Positions 41,141 to 52,090 of a stretch of 64,000 nt of DNA are shown here, one piece after another. The DNA is from Achromobacter xylosoxidans (GTDB taxonomy: Bacteria > Pseudomonadota > Gammaproteobacteria > Burkholderiales > Burkholderiaceae_B): contig NZ_LN831029.1 of NCBI RefSeq assembly GCF_001457475.1, forward strand, positions 1,984,001 to 2,048,000. Reading direction: 5' to 3'. The notes beneath the pieces are model-generated. The model ran no database searches. It saw only the letters and a list, made by a program, of their open reading frames with translations, and was not told the origin of the DNA. Position numbers and translations under genes: made by a program. Position 1 is the stretch's first letter. The number at the start of each line of letters is the position of its first letter.

Positions 41141-41938
41141 ATGCCTAGCTTTCAACGTGGTTTGAACACTTCACCGCCGTCTTCCCTTGGTATACGCGTA
41201 GGCGCTGGCCTGGCGGTCGTTGCGCTACACGCCGCAGTGGTCTATGCCATTTACCTGGCTCCCGAGAACCGTCCTGAACTGGAGGAACCCGAGGCCATCA
41301 TGGTGAGTGTGGTGGATGCTCCCACTCCCCAGATCGCCAAAGCCGACCCCACGCCGGAAGTGCCGCAACCGGTGACCGAAACGCCGCCCGAACCACAGCC
41401 CGAGATCGAGCCCGAACCCGAGCCGGATCCGAAGGTGGAGCCCGAACCGGAGCCCGAACCCGAACCGGTGGTCGAAAAACCGCCGATGCCGGCCCCCAAG
41501 CCGAAGCCCAAGCCGAAACCCAAGCCCCAGCCCAAGCAGGAAGTCAAACCCGAGCCCAAGCCCGAGACGCCGCCCGTCGAAACGCCGCCCACCGGTACCC
41601 CCGACGGCGCGCAGACCACGCAGGCGCCGCGCCAAGGTCCGCCGCCCGACCAGATCCTGCAGGAAACCCAGATCGAATACCTGGGGGCGCGGCCCATGCC
41701 CAACTACCCGATGGCATCGCGCCGCATGCGGGAAGAGGGCCGGGTGGTGGTGCTGGTGGAAATCAATACCCAGGGACTGGTCGAGCGGGCCACCGTCGAT
41801 TCGTCCTCGGGCTTCCCCAGGCTGGACGAGTCGGCATTGGCCGCCGCGCGCAAGGCCCGCATGAAACCCTATAGCCGCAATGGCGTGGCTTATCCCGCCA
41901 AAGCAAAGATTCCGTTCGATTTCGTAATGAGGAACTGA
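41141..41938 (+). CDS. tonB: TonB energy-transducing protein
   Basis: A 265-residue protein with one N-terminal transmembrane helix (about residues 18-38). A long Glu-Pro then Lys-Pro repeat spacer (about 80-150) spans the periplasm, and the C-terminal TonB domain has PNYPMASRRMREEGRVVVLV and the YP-like box. It passes proton-motive force to outer-membrane receptors. The order tonB-exbB-exbD with 1-nt or overlapping junctions makes an operon. A Fur-box-like palindrome lies at 41027-41041. Confidence 0.93.
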   Translation: MPSFQRGLNTSPPSSLGIRVGAGLAVVALHAAVVYAIYLAPENRPELEEPEAIMVSVVDAPTPQIAKADPTPEVPQPVTETPPEPQPEIEPEPEPDPKVEPEPEPEPEPVVEKPPMPAPKPKPKPKPKPQPKQEVKPEPKPETPPVETPPTGTPDGAQTTQAPRQGPPPDQILQETQIEYLGARPMPNYPMASRRMREEGRVVVLVEINTQGLVERATVDSSSGFPRLDESALAAARKARMKPYSRNGVAYPAKAKIPFDFVMRN

Positions 41939-41939
41939 G

Positions 41940-42928
41940 ATGTCCAACGCAATGCACAGCGCCACCCTGGTGGCGCAGGCGGCCACCAGCCCGGCAGCGG
42001 CTCCGGCGGCCGCGGCACCCGCCGCCGCCGCTGCGGCGCCCGCCGCCCAGCAAGCCGCCACCGCGGCCGGCGGCATCGTCCAGCAGGCCACCGGCGCCGT
42101 CCAGCAATCCGCGGAGGCGCTGCACAGCGCCGCCGCCGCGCTGCCCGCGGCCGCGCCGGTGCCGGCACCGGCGCCGGTCCCCGACATGGGCTTCCTGCAC
42201 TTCGTCGCGCAGAGCGACTTCGTCGGCAAGACCCTGTTCATCATCCTGATCCTGATGTCGCTGGTGACCTGGTACCTGATCCTGGTCAAGGTCGGCAGCA
42301 ACATCAGCATGCGCCGCCGCTCGGCCGACTTCCTGAACAAGTTCTGGAACTCCAGCTCGCTGGAACAGGTCGAGCACGAAATCACCACGCACGGGGCGCG
42401 TGATCCGTTCTCGCACCTGGCCAGCCACGCCATGCATGCCCAGGCGCATCACAACAAGTTCGGCGCCACCAAGCTGGAAGAAGCCGGCTCGAACGGCGAT
42501 TTCGTCACCCGCACCATGCGCAAGGTGATCGACGAGGAAACCGCCAAGCTCGAAAACGGCCTGACGGTGCTGGCCTCGGTGGGCTCGACCGCGCCGTTCG
42601 TCGGCCTGTTCGGCACCGTGTGGGGCGTGTACCATGCGCTGGTCGGTATCGGCCTGTCCGATGGCGTCACCATCAACCGCATCGCCGGTCCGGTGGGCGA
42701 GGCCCTGATCATGACCGGCCTGGGTCTGGCGGTCGCCATTCCGGCGGTGCTGGCCTACAACACCTTCGTGCGCAACAACCGCGTCTACCTGTCGCGCCTG
42801 GATGCCTTTGCGCACGACCTGTTCGCCTTCCTGACGACCGGCCAGCAAGTGGCCCTGTCGGACAGCAAGGTGCGCGCCCTGCGCCGCCAGCACGGTAACG
42901 GCGCCGCGGTTCAACGCGGGAGCGAATA

Positions 42929-42929
<1 letters not shown>
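41940..42929 (+). CDS. exbB: ExbB proton channel subunit
   Basis: A 329-residue protein. The first 85 residues are an unusually long Ala/Pro/Gln-rich low-complexity stretch. Then the ExbB core follows: TM1 at about 95-118, NGLTVLASVGSTAPFVGLFGTVWGVYHAL (TM2), and GEALIMTGLGLAVAIPAVLAYN (TM3). ExbB pentamers with ExbD form the proton-driven motor for TonB. The gene begins 1 nt after the tonB stop. Confidence 0.92.
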
Positions 42930-43408
<479 letters not shown>

Positions 43409-43473
43409 ACGATTCCCGGCAGCGGGGCGCATTTCGCGCCCCGTTTTTTCCGGGATCGCGCTAGAATCGCGGC

Positions 43474-44145
43474 ATGCGAGTTCTGGTAATCGAAGACGAC
43501 ACCACCCTGGGCCATGCGCTCCAGGAATTTCTGGCCGACCAGGGTTATGCGGTCGACTGGCTCACCGACGGCGACCGGGTTCTGGGCGCGCTGGCAGGCC
43601 AGCCGTATGACCTGATGCTGCTCGACCTCAACCTGCCGGGCATGAGCGGCCTGGACGTGCTGCGTCAACTGCGCCAGGACGGCAACCAGGTGCCGGTGCT
43701 GATCCTGACGGCCCGTGATGGCATCGAGGACCGCGTCGCCGGCCTGGATGCCGGCGCCGATGACTACGTCACCAAGCCTTTCGAACTGCCCGAGCTGGCC
43801 GCCCGGGTGCGCGCCTTCGGCCGCCGCCGCGCGGGGCAGGCGCAGCCTTTGATCGAAGTCGGGCCGCTGGTGTTCGACACCGTCGGCCGCGAAGTCCGCG
43901 CCAATGGCCAGCGCCTGTCGCTGTCGGTGCGCGAGCTGTCCGTGCTGGAAATGCTGATGGCCCGCGTGGGCCGCGTGGTCACCAAGCGCCAGATCGTGAA
44001 TTCCCTGTCCGCCTGGGATGCCGATTTCAGCGAAAACGCAGTGGAAGTCTACGTATACCGCCTGCGCAAGCGCCTGGAAGGCACCGGCGCCAGCATCCAG
44101 ACCGTGCGTGGCTTCGGCTACATGCTGGATGTGGAAACGGCCTGA
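43474..44145 (+). CDS. OmpR-family response regulator
   Basis: A 223-residue protein. The receiver domain has acidic EDD (7-9), the phosphorylation Asp51 in LLLDLNLPG, and Lys in DDYVTKPFE. The C-terminal winged helix ends with VYVYRLRKRLEGTGASIQTVRGFGY, the OmpR/PhoB type. The style is closest to QseB/TctD. The partner kinase follows 86 nt later. Confidence 0.9.
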   Translation: MRVLVIEDDTTLGHALQEFLADQGYAVDWLTDGDRVLGALAGQPYDLMLLDLNLPGMSGLDVLRQLRQDGNQVPVLILTARDGIEDRVAGLDAGADDYVTKPFELPELAARVRAFGRRRAGQAQPLIEVGPLVFDTVGREVRANGQRLSLSVRELSVLEMLMARVGRVVTKRQIVNSLSAWDADFSENAVEVYVYRLRKRLEGTGASIQTVRGFGYMLDVETA

Positions 44146-44231
44146 CGGCCTCCCTGGCCGCCTGGCGCCGGCTGGCGTAGCCGGCCCGCGGCGGCCGGAA
44201 TCCCTGCCCGCCTAAGCGAGGGCACCGCGTC

Positions 44232-45347
44232 ATGACGCTAGAACGCACTCCTCCCGCTCCTACGGCCTCGCGCCCCTTGCTCCCCTCCCGTTCGCTCGCG
44301 CGGCATCTGGTCATCCGGCTGATGCCGCCCATCCTGCTGCTGGTGCTGCTGGACCTGGCCGCCACCTGGGTCATCACCCACAAGATCGACATGTCCCTCT
44401 GGATGCTGGAGGACTTTTTCTGGCTGATGGTGGTGGGGCAGGTGGCGTTGATCGGCCTGTTCACCTGGGTCGTGGTGCAGGGTGTGCGCTCCGGCCTGCG
44501 CTCGGTCAACCACCTGTCCGAGGAAATCCGCCAGCGTTCCATCGACGACATGCAGCCACTGGAAGTGGTCGGCGTGCCGGTCGAGATCGAACCGCTGGTC
44601 ACGCATACCAACGACCTGCTGCTGCGGCTCGATGCTTCGCTGGCGGCGCAGCGGCGCTTCATCGGCCACGCCGCGCACCAGTTGCGCACGCCCCTGTCGG
44701 GGCTGCGCCTGGAATCAGAACTGATGCTGGCCCGGCCCCTGCCCGACGATGTGCGGGCGCGCGCCGAGCGCATCAAGGCGGTCAGTGATCGCATGATCCG
44801 CCTGGGCCAGCAACTGCTGGTGCTGGCGCGGGCCGACCCCAACGCCCGGCCGCAGGACAGCTTCGTGCGCATCGACCTGTGCGAATGGGTGCGGGCGCAC
44901 GGCGCGGAGTGGTTTCCGCGGGTGCGCGAGGCGCGCTATGAGCTGGACCTGGTGGCCCCGGATGCGCCGATCTGGATCGACGCCGATCCGTTGTTGCTGG
45001 CCGAGTTGCTGGGCAACCTGATCGACAATGCGCTGCGCTACGGCAACGCCACCGGCCGGATCACCTTGATCGTGGGCGCCAACCCGCCTTCGTTGACGGT
45101 CGAGGACGATGGCCCAGGCATTCCTCCCGAAGAACGCGACCGCGTCTTCGAGGCGTTCTATCGTTCCCCGTCGGCCAGCGCCGGCGGTTCGGGCCTGGGA
45201 TTGGCCATTGTGCGCGAGATCGCGCACGCCCACGGCGCCTGGTGGAAGCTCACCAGCCGCCCGGATTTTTCCGGAACGCGGCTTTCGGTCGTGTTTCCCG
45301 GCCCTCGCAAGGGGGCTCAACTCACTCGGCAAGAACCCACATCATGA
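44232..45347 (+). CDS. Sensor histidine kinase
   Basis: A 371-residue protein with two transmembrane helices (about 29-50 and 63-83) with almost no periplasmic loop between them. Also seen are a HAMP-like linker, H-box GHAAHQLRTPLSGLRLE (His149), and the ATPase domain with NLIDNALRYGN, VEDDGPGIPPEERD and GGSGLGLAIV. It would phosphorylate the regulator encoded upstream. The short loop suggests sensing within the membrane. Its stop overlaps the kup start (ATGA), tying the system to potassium uptake. Confidence 0.88.
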   Translation: MTLERTPPAPTASRPLLPSRSLARHLVIRLMPPILLLVLLDLAATWVITHKIDMSLWMLEDFFWLMVVGQVALIGLFTWVVVQGVRSGLRSVNHLSEEIRQRSIDDMQPLEVVGVPVEIEPLVTHTNDLLLRLDASLAAQRRFIGHAAHQLRTPLSGLRLESELMLARPLPDDVRARAERIKAVSDRMIRLGQQLLVLARADPNARPQDSFVRIDLCEWVRAHGAEWFPRVREARYELDLVAPDAPIWIDADPLLLAELLGNLIDNALRYGNATGRITLIVGANPPSLTVEDDGPGIPPEERDRVFEAFYRSPSASAGGSGLGLAIVREIAHAHGAWWKLTSRPDFSGTRLSVVFPGPRKGAQLTRQEPTS

Positions 45348-47272
45348 GCCAGGGCTCGGTCAGCGTTCCTCCCTCGTCCAACGGCCACGCCGCCGGCGGG
45401 CATGCACCTTCGTCGCGCGCGGCTCTCGTCCTGGGGGCGCTGGGCGTGGTGTATGGCGATATCGGCACCAGTCCGCTGTACACGCTGCGCGCGTGCCTCA
45501 CCGGGCTGAGCGTGCACACCGACCTGGAGCCGGCCCACTTGCTGGGTGTGCTGTCCATCCTGTTCTGGATGTTGATGGTGGTGGTGTCGTTCAAGTACGT
45601 GACGCTGGTGCTGCGCGCCGACAACCGCGGTGAAGGCGGCACGCTGGCCCTGCTGGAGCTGGCGGTGCGCAGCCGCGAGGGCAAGCTGCGCTGGGTATTG
45701 ATCGTGCTGGGCATTTTCGGCGCGGCGCTGTTCTATGGCGACAGCATGATCACGCCGGCGATCTCGGTGCTGTCGGCGCTGGAGGGGATCGGCATCGTGT
45801 CGCACACGCTGGATGCGTGGGTGGTGCCGTTGGCGCTGGTGGTGCTGGTGGCGCTGTTTGCGATCCAGTCGCACGGCACGGGCGCCATGGGCAAGCTGTT
45901 CGGGCCGGTGATGCTGCTGTGGTTCGGCACGCTGGCGGCGCTGGGCGCCTGGCAGGTGTGGCAGACGCCCGAGGTGCTGGCGGCGCTCAATCCGATGTGG
46001 GGCCTGCGCTTCATCGTCGAATTCCCGTGGATCAGTTTCGTGCTGCTGGGCGCGGTGGTGCTGGCGCTGACCGGCGCCGAGGCGCTGTATGCCGACATGG
46101 GCCATTTCGGCCGCCCGGCCATCCGCAGCGCCTGGTTCAGCATGGTGCTGCCGGCGTTGACGTTGTGCTATTTCGGCCAGGGCGCGCTGTTGTTGCGCGA
46201 CCCCAGCGCGATCCGCAATCCTTTCTTCATGATGGCGCCGGAGTGGGGCCTGGCGCCGCTGGTGGCGCTGGCGACGGTGGCCACCATCGTGGCGTCGCAG
46301 GCGGTGATCTCGGGCGCTTACTCGGTGACGCGCCAGGCGGTGCAGCTGGGGTTCTGGCCGCGCATGCAGATCCTGCACACGTCGGCGGTGGAGAAGGGCC
46401 AGATCTACCTGCCGCAGGTCAATGCGCTGCTGCTGTGCGCGGTGCTTGTGCTGGTGCTGCTGTTCCGCAATTCCGACAACCTGGCGGCGGCCTACGGTTT
46501 CGCAGTGACGGGGACGATGCTGACGACGTCGGTGTTGGCGTTCGCGGTGCTGCCGCGGGGTACGACGGGCGCCAAGCGCATGCTGTGGTTCGTGGTGCTG
46601 GGCCTGCTGCTGTTGTTCGATGTGCTGCTGTTCTCGGCCAACGTCTTCAAGATCCACGAAGGCGGCTGGCTGCCGCTGGTGGTGGCGATCGTGGTGTTCA
46701 CGCTGATGATGACCTGGCGCCGCGGCCGTCGGCTGCTGTCCGACATGCAGCAGCGCGACCGCCAGCCGCTCAAGGAATTCATGGAGCAGCTGGAGGCCTA
46801 TCCGCCGTCGCGGGTGCCGGGCACGGCGATCTTCATGACGATGAATTCGGGCAATGTGCCGCCGGCGCTGCTGCATAACCTGAAGCACAACAAGGTGCTG
46901 CATGACCATGTGCTGTTCCTGACGATCCGGGTGGCCGACGTGCCCTATGTGTCCGAGGACGAGCGCTTCACGGTGCAGAAGATGAGCGCGTCGAGCTGGG
47001 CGGCGACGATCAACTACGGTTTCAAGGAAGATCCGGACGTGCCGGAGGCGCTGCGGCTGGTGGCGGAGGCGTATCCGGAGCTGGATCTGGAGCCGATGCG
47101 CACGTCTTACTTCCTGTCGCGGCAGACGGTGGTGGCGGCCAGGAAGCCGGCCTTGTGGCGGTGGCGGCGGGCGGTGTTCTCGTTCATGGCGCGCAATTCG
47201 ACGCGGAGCACGAAGTTTTTCAAGATTCCGGCGAATCGGGTTGTGGAGATGGGGATGCAGGTCGAACTTTAG
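45344..47272 (+). CDS. kup: Kup low-affinity potassium transporter
   Basis: A 642-residue membrane protein starting at the ATG that overlaps the kinase stop. The N-terminal signature LGVVYGDIGTSPLYTLR, then VVSFKYVTLVLRADNRGEGG, about twelve helices up to residue 450, and a cytoplasmic C-terminal domain identify Kup/Trk-D (K+/H+ symport). Translational coupling with a two-component system suggests that the system controls or is controlled by ionic conditions. Confidence 0.92.
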   Translation: MSQGSVSVPPSSNGHAAGGHAPSSRAALVLGALGVVYGDIGTSPLYTLRACLTGLSVHTDLEPAHLLGVLSILFWMLMVVVSFKYVTLVLRADNRGEGGTLALLELAVRSREGKLRWVLIVLGIFGAALFYGDSMITPAISVLSALEGIGIVSHTLDAWVVPLALVVLVALFAIQSHGTGAMGKLFGPVMLLWFGTLAALGAWQVWQTPEVLAALNPMWGLRFIVEFPWISFVLLGAVVLALTGAEALYADMGHFGRPAIRSAWFSMVLPALTLCYFGQGALLLRDPSAIRNPFFMMAPEWGLAPLVALATVATIVASQAVISGAYSVTRQAVQLGFWPRMQILHTSAVEKGQIYLPQVNALLLCAVLVLVLLFRNSDNLAAAYGFAVTGTMLTTSVLAFAVLPRGTTGAKRMLWFVVLGLLLLFDVLLFSANVFKIHEGGWLPLVVAIVVFTLMMTWRRGRRLLSDMQQRDRQPLKEFMEQLEAYPPSRVPGTAIFMTMNSGNVPPALLHNLKHNKVLHDHVLFLTIRVADVPYVSEDERFTVQKMSASSWAATINYGFKEDPDVPEALRLVAEAYPELDLEPMRTSYFLSRQTVVAARKPALWRWRRAVFSFMARNSTRSTKFFKIPANRVVEMGMQVEL

Positions 47273-47296
47273 GCCTGGGGGTTGAGTTCTTGAGGC

Positions 47297-47460
47297 GCCC
47301 GCCGGGTTGGCGTTGCGGGGGCGCGGGGCTACGATTGCGGTCCGGAGCGTTCGCTCCGGACTGCCCCTTTCTCATCCTCGTCCTCGCCTTCGGCGACTCC
47401 TTCGGATTCCGTCGGGCGCATCTACACGCCCCGCACCCCCGCAACGCCAACCCGGCGGGC
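47297..47460. repeat. 32-bp inverted-repeat element between kup and argG
   Basis: GC-rich arms 47297-47328 and 47429-47460 are inverted copies with one mismatch (for example CCGGGTTGGCGTTGCGGGGG against its complement). Inside lies another perfect hairpin, GTCCGGAGCGTTCGCTCCGG (about 47340-47361). The 164-bp unit could be a MITE-like or REP-like mobile repeat, or a strong RNA hairpin after kup. No gene is seen in 47273-47686. Confidence 0.75.
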
Positions 47461-47553
47461 TGCAATGTCTGCATCTTGGCGGACTTTGGGGCGGGCGGTT
47501 TGCTTGACGTTCTTGCCCATGGTTTATTGAAGTGAGAAGGATCTTTCGGGGTC

Positions 47554-47589
47554 GCCAAAAGGAGGCCGCGCGGGCGGCCACCTTTTGGC
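47554..47589. repeat. Long hairpin GCCAAAAGG...CCTTTTGGC
   Basis: GCCAAAAGG-A-GGCCGC pairs with GCGGCC-A-CCTTTTGGC around a 4-nt loop, giving a 15-bp stem with one A-A mismatch. It is separate from the 32-bp inverted repeat and from the argG terminator that follows. Confidence 0.65.
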
Positions 47590-47636
47590 ATTTGGGCGGT
47601 GGGGCGGGACGGCTCGCGTTGTGTGGCGTGTTGAAC

Positions 47637-47671
47637 AAAAAAAGCCCCTCGGTGTTGCCGAGGGGCTTTTT
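47637..47671 (-). terminator. Terminator of argG
   Basis: AAAGCCCCTCGG and CCGAGGGGCTTT pair around TGTTG. The complement of the A-run supplies the T-tail on the minus strand. It lies 16 nt after the argG stop. Confidence 0.9.
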
Positions 47672-47686
47672 GTTGGGCGGGAAGAA

Positions 47687-49096
<1,410 letters not shown>

Positions 49097-49114
49097 TTAA
49101 CGCGTTTGGGCGGT

Positions 49115-49162
49115 CCGGGCAGGGGGCCGGGCAGGGGACCGGGCTGGGGTCAGGGCAGGGGG
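49115..49162. repeat. Four tandem 12-bp G-rich repeats
   Basis: CCGGGCAGGGGG, CCGGGCAGGGGA, CCGGGCTGGGGT and CAGGGCAGGGGG run from the argG upstream side into the last codons of the LysR gene. The many GGG runs could form a quadruplex on one strand. Confidence 0.6.
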
Positions 49163-50079
49163 TGGGCAGGCGGGGCGGCCGGCTCGAACAGCGCCGCCAG
49201 GTTCAACTGGCGGATCAGGTCGCCGGTGGCGCTGGCCAGGCGGGTGGCGGGGCGGTGGCGGGCGCTGGCGAGCACCAGGTTGTTGGTGATGCGGGGCGCT
49301 TCAATCTCGCTGAGCGACAGCGCGTGCTCGGCCGCCGGGCCCCGCGCGGCCGACCGCGGCAGGATGGCGTAGGCGTCGCCCTGGGCGGCCAGTTCCACGA
49401 TGGTCTGCACCGCGTCGACCTCGGCCGCGACCTGCAGCCGTACCCCCTGGGCGCGGCAGATGCTCTCGACCAGGGTGCGGATGGCGTTGGGCAGGCTCGG
49501 CAGGACCAGGGGATATGCGCCGAGGCCGGCCACCGCGATGCGGGCGGGCAGCGGCGGCTGGTGGTCGGCGGCGGCCACCAGCACCAGATTCTCACGGAAC
49601 AGCGATTCATAGCCCAGTTGCGGCGAAGGCGCGGGGTCGTACAGCAGCGCCAGGTCGACCCGTCCAGCCAGCAGCCATTCGCGCATCTGCGCGCTCAGCC
49701 CTTCGGCCACGGCGATCGATGCATCGGGAAAGCGGCGCCGGAACGCCTGCACCAGCGGCGGCGTCAGCACCCGCGCGATGCGGGGCGGCAGGCCGACCAC
49801 CACCTTGCCCGTCGGGGTTTCGCGCAGGGTCTGCAGGTCCTGCTTGGCGCGGTCGGCCAGCGCCAGCAGGGCGCGGGCATGCTCCAGGAAACGCAATCCT
49901 GCCTCGGTCGGTTCGGCGCCGCGGCCGTTGCGGTAGAGCAGGTGCTGGCCCAGTTCGAGTTCCAGCAGGCGCACCTGGCGGCTTAGGGTGGGCTGGGCCA
50001 CGTCGAGCAGTTCGGCCGCGCGCGAGAAACTGCGGCGTTCGGCGACGCGCACGAAATACTCGATTTGCTTGAGGTCCAT
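49150..50079 (-). CDS. LysR-family transcriptional regulator
   Basis: A 309-residue regulator. N-terminal winged helix MDLKQIEYFVRVAERRSFSRAA...LDVAQPTLSRQVRLLE is standard; the rest is the ligand-binding domain (LysR_substrate). It is divergent from the catabolic operon at 50207, with a perfect palindrome (50125-50148) between them that fits a LysR site. It probably activates that operon in response to the compound degraded. Its last codons lie in a G-rich 12-bp tandem repeat. Confidence 0.88.
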   Translation of the reverse strand: MDLKQIEYFVRVAERRSFSRAAELLDVAQPTLSRQVRLLELELGQHLLYRNGRGAEPTEAGLRFLEHARALLALADRAKQDLQTLRETPTGKVVVGLPPRIARVLTPPLVQAFRRRFPDASIAVAEGLSAQMREWLLAGRVDLALLYDPAPSPQLGYESLFRENLVLVAAADHQPPLPARIAVAGLGAYPLVLPSLPNAIRTLVESICRAQGVRLQVAAEVDAVQTIVELAAQGDAYAILPRSAARGPAAEHALSLSEIEAPRITNNLVLASARHRPATRLASATGDLIRQLNLAALFEPAAPPAHPLP

Positions 50080-50124
50080 GGTGGGGCCGGGAGGCGGGAA
50101 AGGGTGTATGGATATTTGTATTTT

Positions 50125-50148
50125 CTATATCTGAAATCAAAGATATAG
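50125..50148. promoter_or_regulatory. LysR-type operator palindrome
   Basis: CTATATCT and AGATATAG are perfect 8-bp inverted arms around GAAATCAA, in the 127-bp AT-rich gap between the divergent LysR gene and the catabolic operon. They match the T-N11-A idea of LysR sites. Confidence 0.7.
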
Positions 50149-50206
50149 CATTGTTAAGCGGCTCGCAATCGATGAGCATGGCGTTTTGCCCGCAGGAACC
50201 CGCCCC

Positions 50207-51073
50207 GTGCCCGATTGTCGTCCCCCGCTAGCCACGCCTTCCCGTCCCCGCCATGCGCTGCCGGCCGGGGCCTGCGATACGCATTGCCACGTCTTCGGCC
50301 CCGCCGATGTGTTTCCGTATGCCGAGGGGCGCTCTTACACCCCGCCCGACGCGCCCTACGCCAGGATGGCAGCCCTGCATGCGCACCTTGGCGTGCAGCG
50401 CGCCGTGGTGGTGCAGGCCAACTGCCATGGCAGCGACCACGCCGCGCTGCTGGACGCGCTGGCGCAGAGCCAGGGCCGCTACCGCGGCGTGGCGCTGCTG
50501 GGCGCGGACGCCACGCCGGCCAGCGTGCGCCGATTGCACGAGGGCGGGGTGCGCGGCGCGCGCTTCAACTTCGTGCCGCACCTGGGCGGCGCGCCCGATC
50601 CGGCGGTGTTCGACCACGTCATCGGGCTGATCGCGCCGCTGGGCTGGCACGTCTGCCTGCACCTGGACGGAGCCATGCTGCCGGAGCTGCTGCCGCGCCT
50701 GCGGGCGCTGCCGGTGCCGTTCGTGATCGACCACATGGGCCGCGTCAAGGCCGCCGAAGGCTTGGGCGCGCCGGCGTTCCGCGCGCTGCTGGACCTGGCG
50801 CGCGAGCCGCGCGCCTGGGTCAAGGTGTCCGGGATCGACCGCATCGCCTCGGGCAAGCGCCCCTTTGCCGAAGGCATTCCGTTCGTGCGCGCCCTGGTGC
50901 AGGCGCTGCCGGAACGCACGTTGTGGGGCACGGATTGGCCGCATCCGAACGTGGCGGGCGATATGCCCGACGACGGCGAGCTGGCCGACGCTTTTTTCCT
51001 GGCCTGCCCGGACGCCGAGACGCGCCGGCAGGTCCTGGTGGACAACCCGGCGCGTCTCTACGGATTTCCGTAG
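50207..51073 (+). CDS. Amidohydrolase-family hydrolase (PDC hydrolase/LigI-like)
   Basis: A 288-residue TIM-barrel hydrolase. Start taken as GTG at 50207 with CAGGAA upstream; TTG at 50186 is the alternative. Metal and catalytic motifs: DTHCHVFGP near the start (HxH), VIDHMGR (about residue 177), and GTDWPHPN (about 245). This is the set of 2-pyrone-4,6-dicarboxylate hydrolase and related lactonases. It is first in the LysR-linked operon, so a lactone or pyrone ring product is the likely substrate. Confidence 0.82.
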   Translation: MPDCRPPLATPSRPRHALPAGACDTHCHVFGPADVFPYAEGRSYTPPDAPYARMAALHAHLGVQRAVVVQANCHGSDHAALLDALAQSQGRYRGVALLGADATPASVRRLHEGGVRGARFNFVPHLGGAPDPAVFDHVIGLIAPLGWHVCLHLDGAMLPELLPRLRALPVPFVIDHMGRVKAAEGLGAPAFRALLDLAREPRAWVKVSGIDRIASGKRPFAEGIPFVRALVQALPERTLWGTDWPHPNVAGDMPDDGELADAFFLACPDAETRRQVLVDNPARLYGFP

Positions 51074-51131
51074 CCGCGCCATCGCCTGCTGCCAGGCGAC
51101 AAGAAAACACGATATCCCGAGGAGACAATCC

Positions 51132-52088
51132 ATGTTCAAGAAACTCGTATTCGCCGGCCTGCTGGGCCTGGCCAGCCTGGGCGCCACGGCGCACGCCGAT
51201 GGCCCGGTGCGCCTGATCATCGCCTTCCCGCCCGGTGGCCCGGTGGACCTGGTGGGCCGCGTGCTGGCCGAACAACTGGGCAAGGAACTCAAGCAGTCCG
51301 TCATCGTCGAGAACAAGGCGGGCGCCAACGGCAACATCGCCGCGGCCTACGTGGCCAAGGCGCCGGCCGACGGTTCGGTGCTGTTCCTGACCAGCGTTGG
51401 CGCGGTCTCCATCAGCCCGGCCTTGTACAAGGACCTGCCGTATGACCCGGTGCGCGACTTTGCGCCGGTGTCGCGCGTGGTCAACAACGCCACCGTGTTC
51501 GTGGTGAATCCGGCCAATCCGGCGACCGACGCGGCGGATTTCGTCAAGCGTTCGCAGGCGGCTTCGCAATCGGTGGCCATCGGTTCGTCGGGCATCGGCA
51601 GCATTCCGCATCTGACGCTGGAAATGTTCGCCGACGCCAGCAAGGCCAAGGTGCTGCACGTGCCGTACAAGGGCGCGGCGCCCGTCATCAACGATGTGCT
51701 CGGCAACCAGGTGGCTGGCTTCTTCGGCGACGTGCCGGGCCTGATCGGCCACATCCAGGGCGGCAAGCTCAAGCCGCTGGGCATCGCCGCGCCGACGCGC
51801 CATCCGCTGCTGCCGGACGTCAAGACGCTGGCCGAGCAGGGCATCAGCGGCGTCGAGTCGAACAACTGGTACGGCATCGTTGCGCCCGCCGCCACGCCGC
51901 CGGCCACGGTCGAGAAACTGAACCAGGCCCTGCGCGCCGCGCTGGGCAATGAAGCGGTGCGCGCCAAGCTGGAGAAGTTCGGCGCCCAGGCCGCGCCCAG
52001 CTCGCCGCAGGAGCTGGCGGCGCTGATCGCCGCCGACCGCGAAAAGTGGGGTTCGCTGATCCAACGCAAGAACATTCGTCCGGAGTGA
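51132..52088 (+). CDS. Bug-family (TTT) tricarboxylate-type substrate-binding protein
   Basis: A 318-residue periplasmic protein with a signal peptide (residues 1-22, cut after AHA). Family signs are VRLIIAFPPGGPVDLVGR, ENKAGANGNIAAAYVAKAPADG, and LHVPYKGAAPVINDVLGNQV. Bug proteins bind organic acids; no membrane partners (TctA/B) are nearby, as is usual in Bordetella. GAGGAGACA precedes the ATG. In this operon it may bind or sense the compound that the enzymes degrade. Confidence 0.9.
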   Translation: MFKKLVFAGLLGLASLGATAHADGPVRLIIAFPPGGPVDLVGRVLAEQLGKELKQSVIVENKAGANGNIAAAYVAKAPADGSVLFLTSVGAVSISPALYKDLPYDPVRDFAPVSRVVNNATVFVVNPANPATDAADFVKRSQAASQSVAIGSSGIGSIPHLTLEMFADASKAKVLHVPYKGAAPVINDVLGNQVAGFFGDVPGLIGHIQGGKLKPLGIAAPTRHPLLPDVKTLAEQGISGVESNNWYGIVAPAATPPATVEKLNQALRAALGNEAVRAKLEKFGAQAAPSSPQELAALIAADREKWGSLIQRKNIRPE

Positions 52089-52090
52089 GC

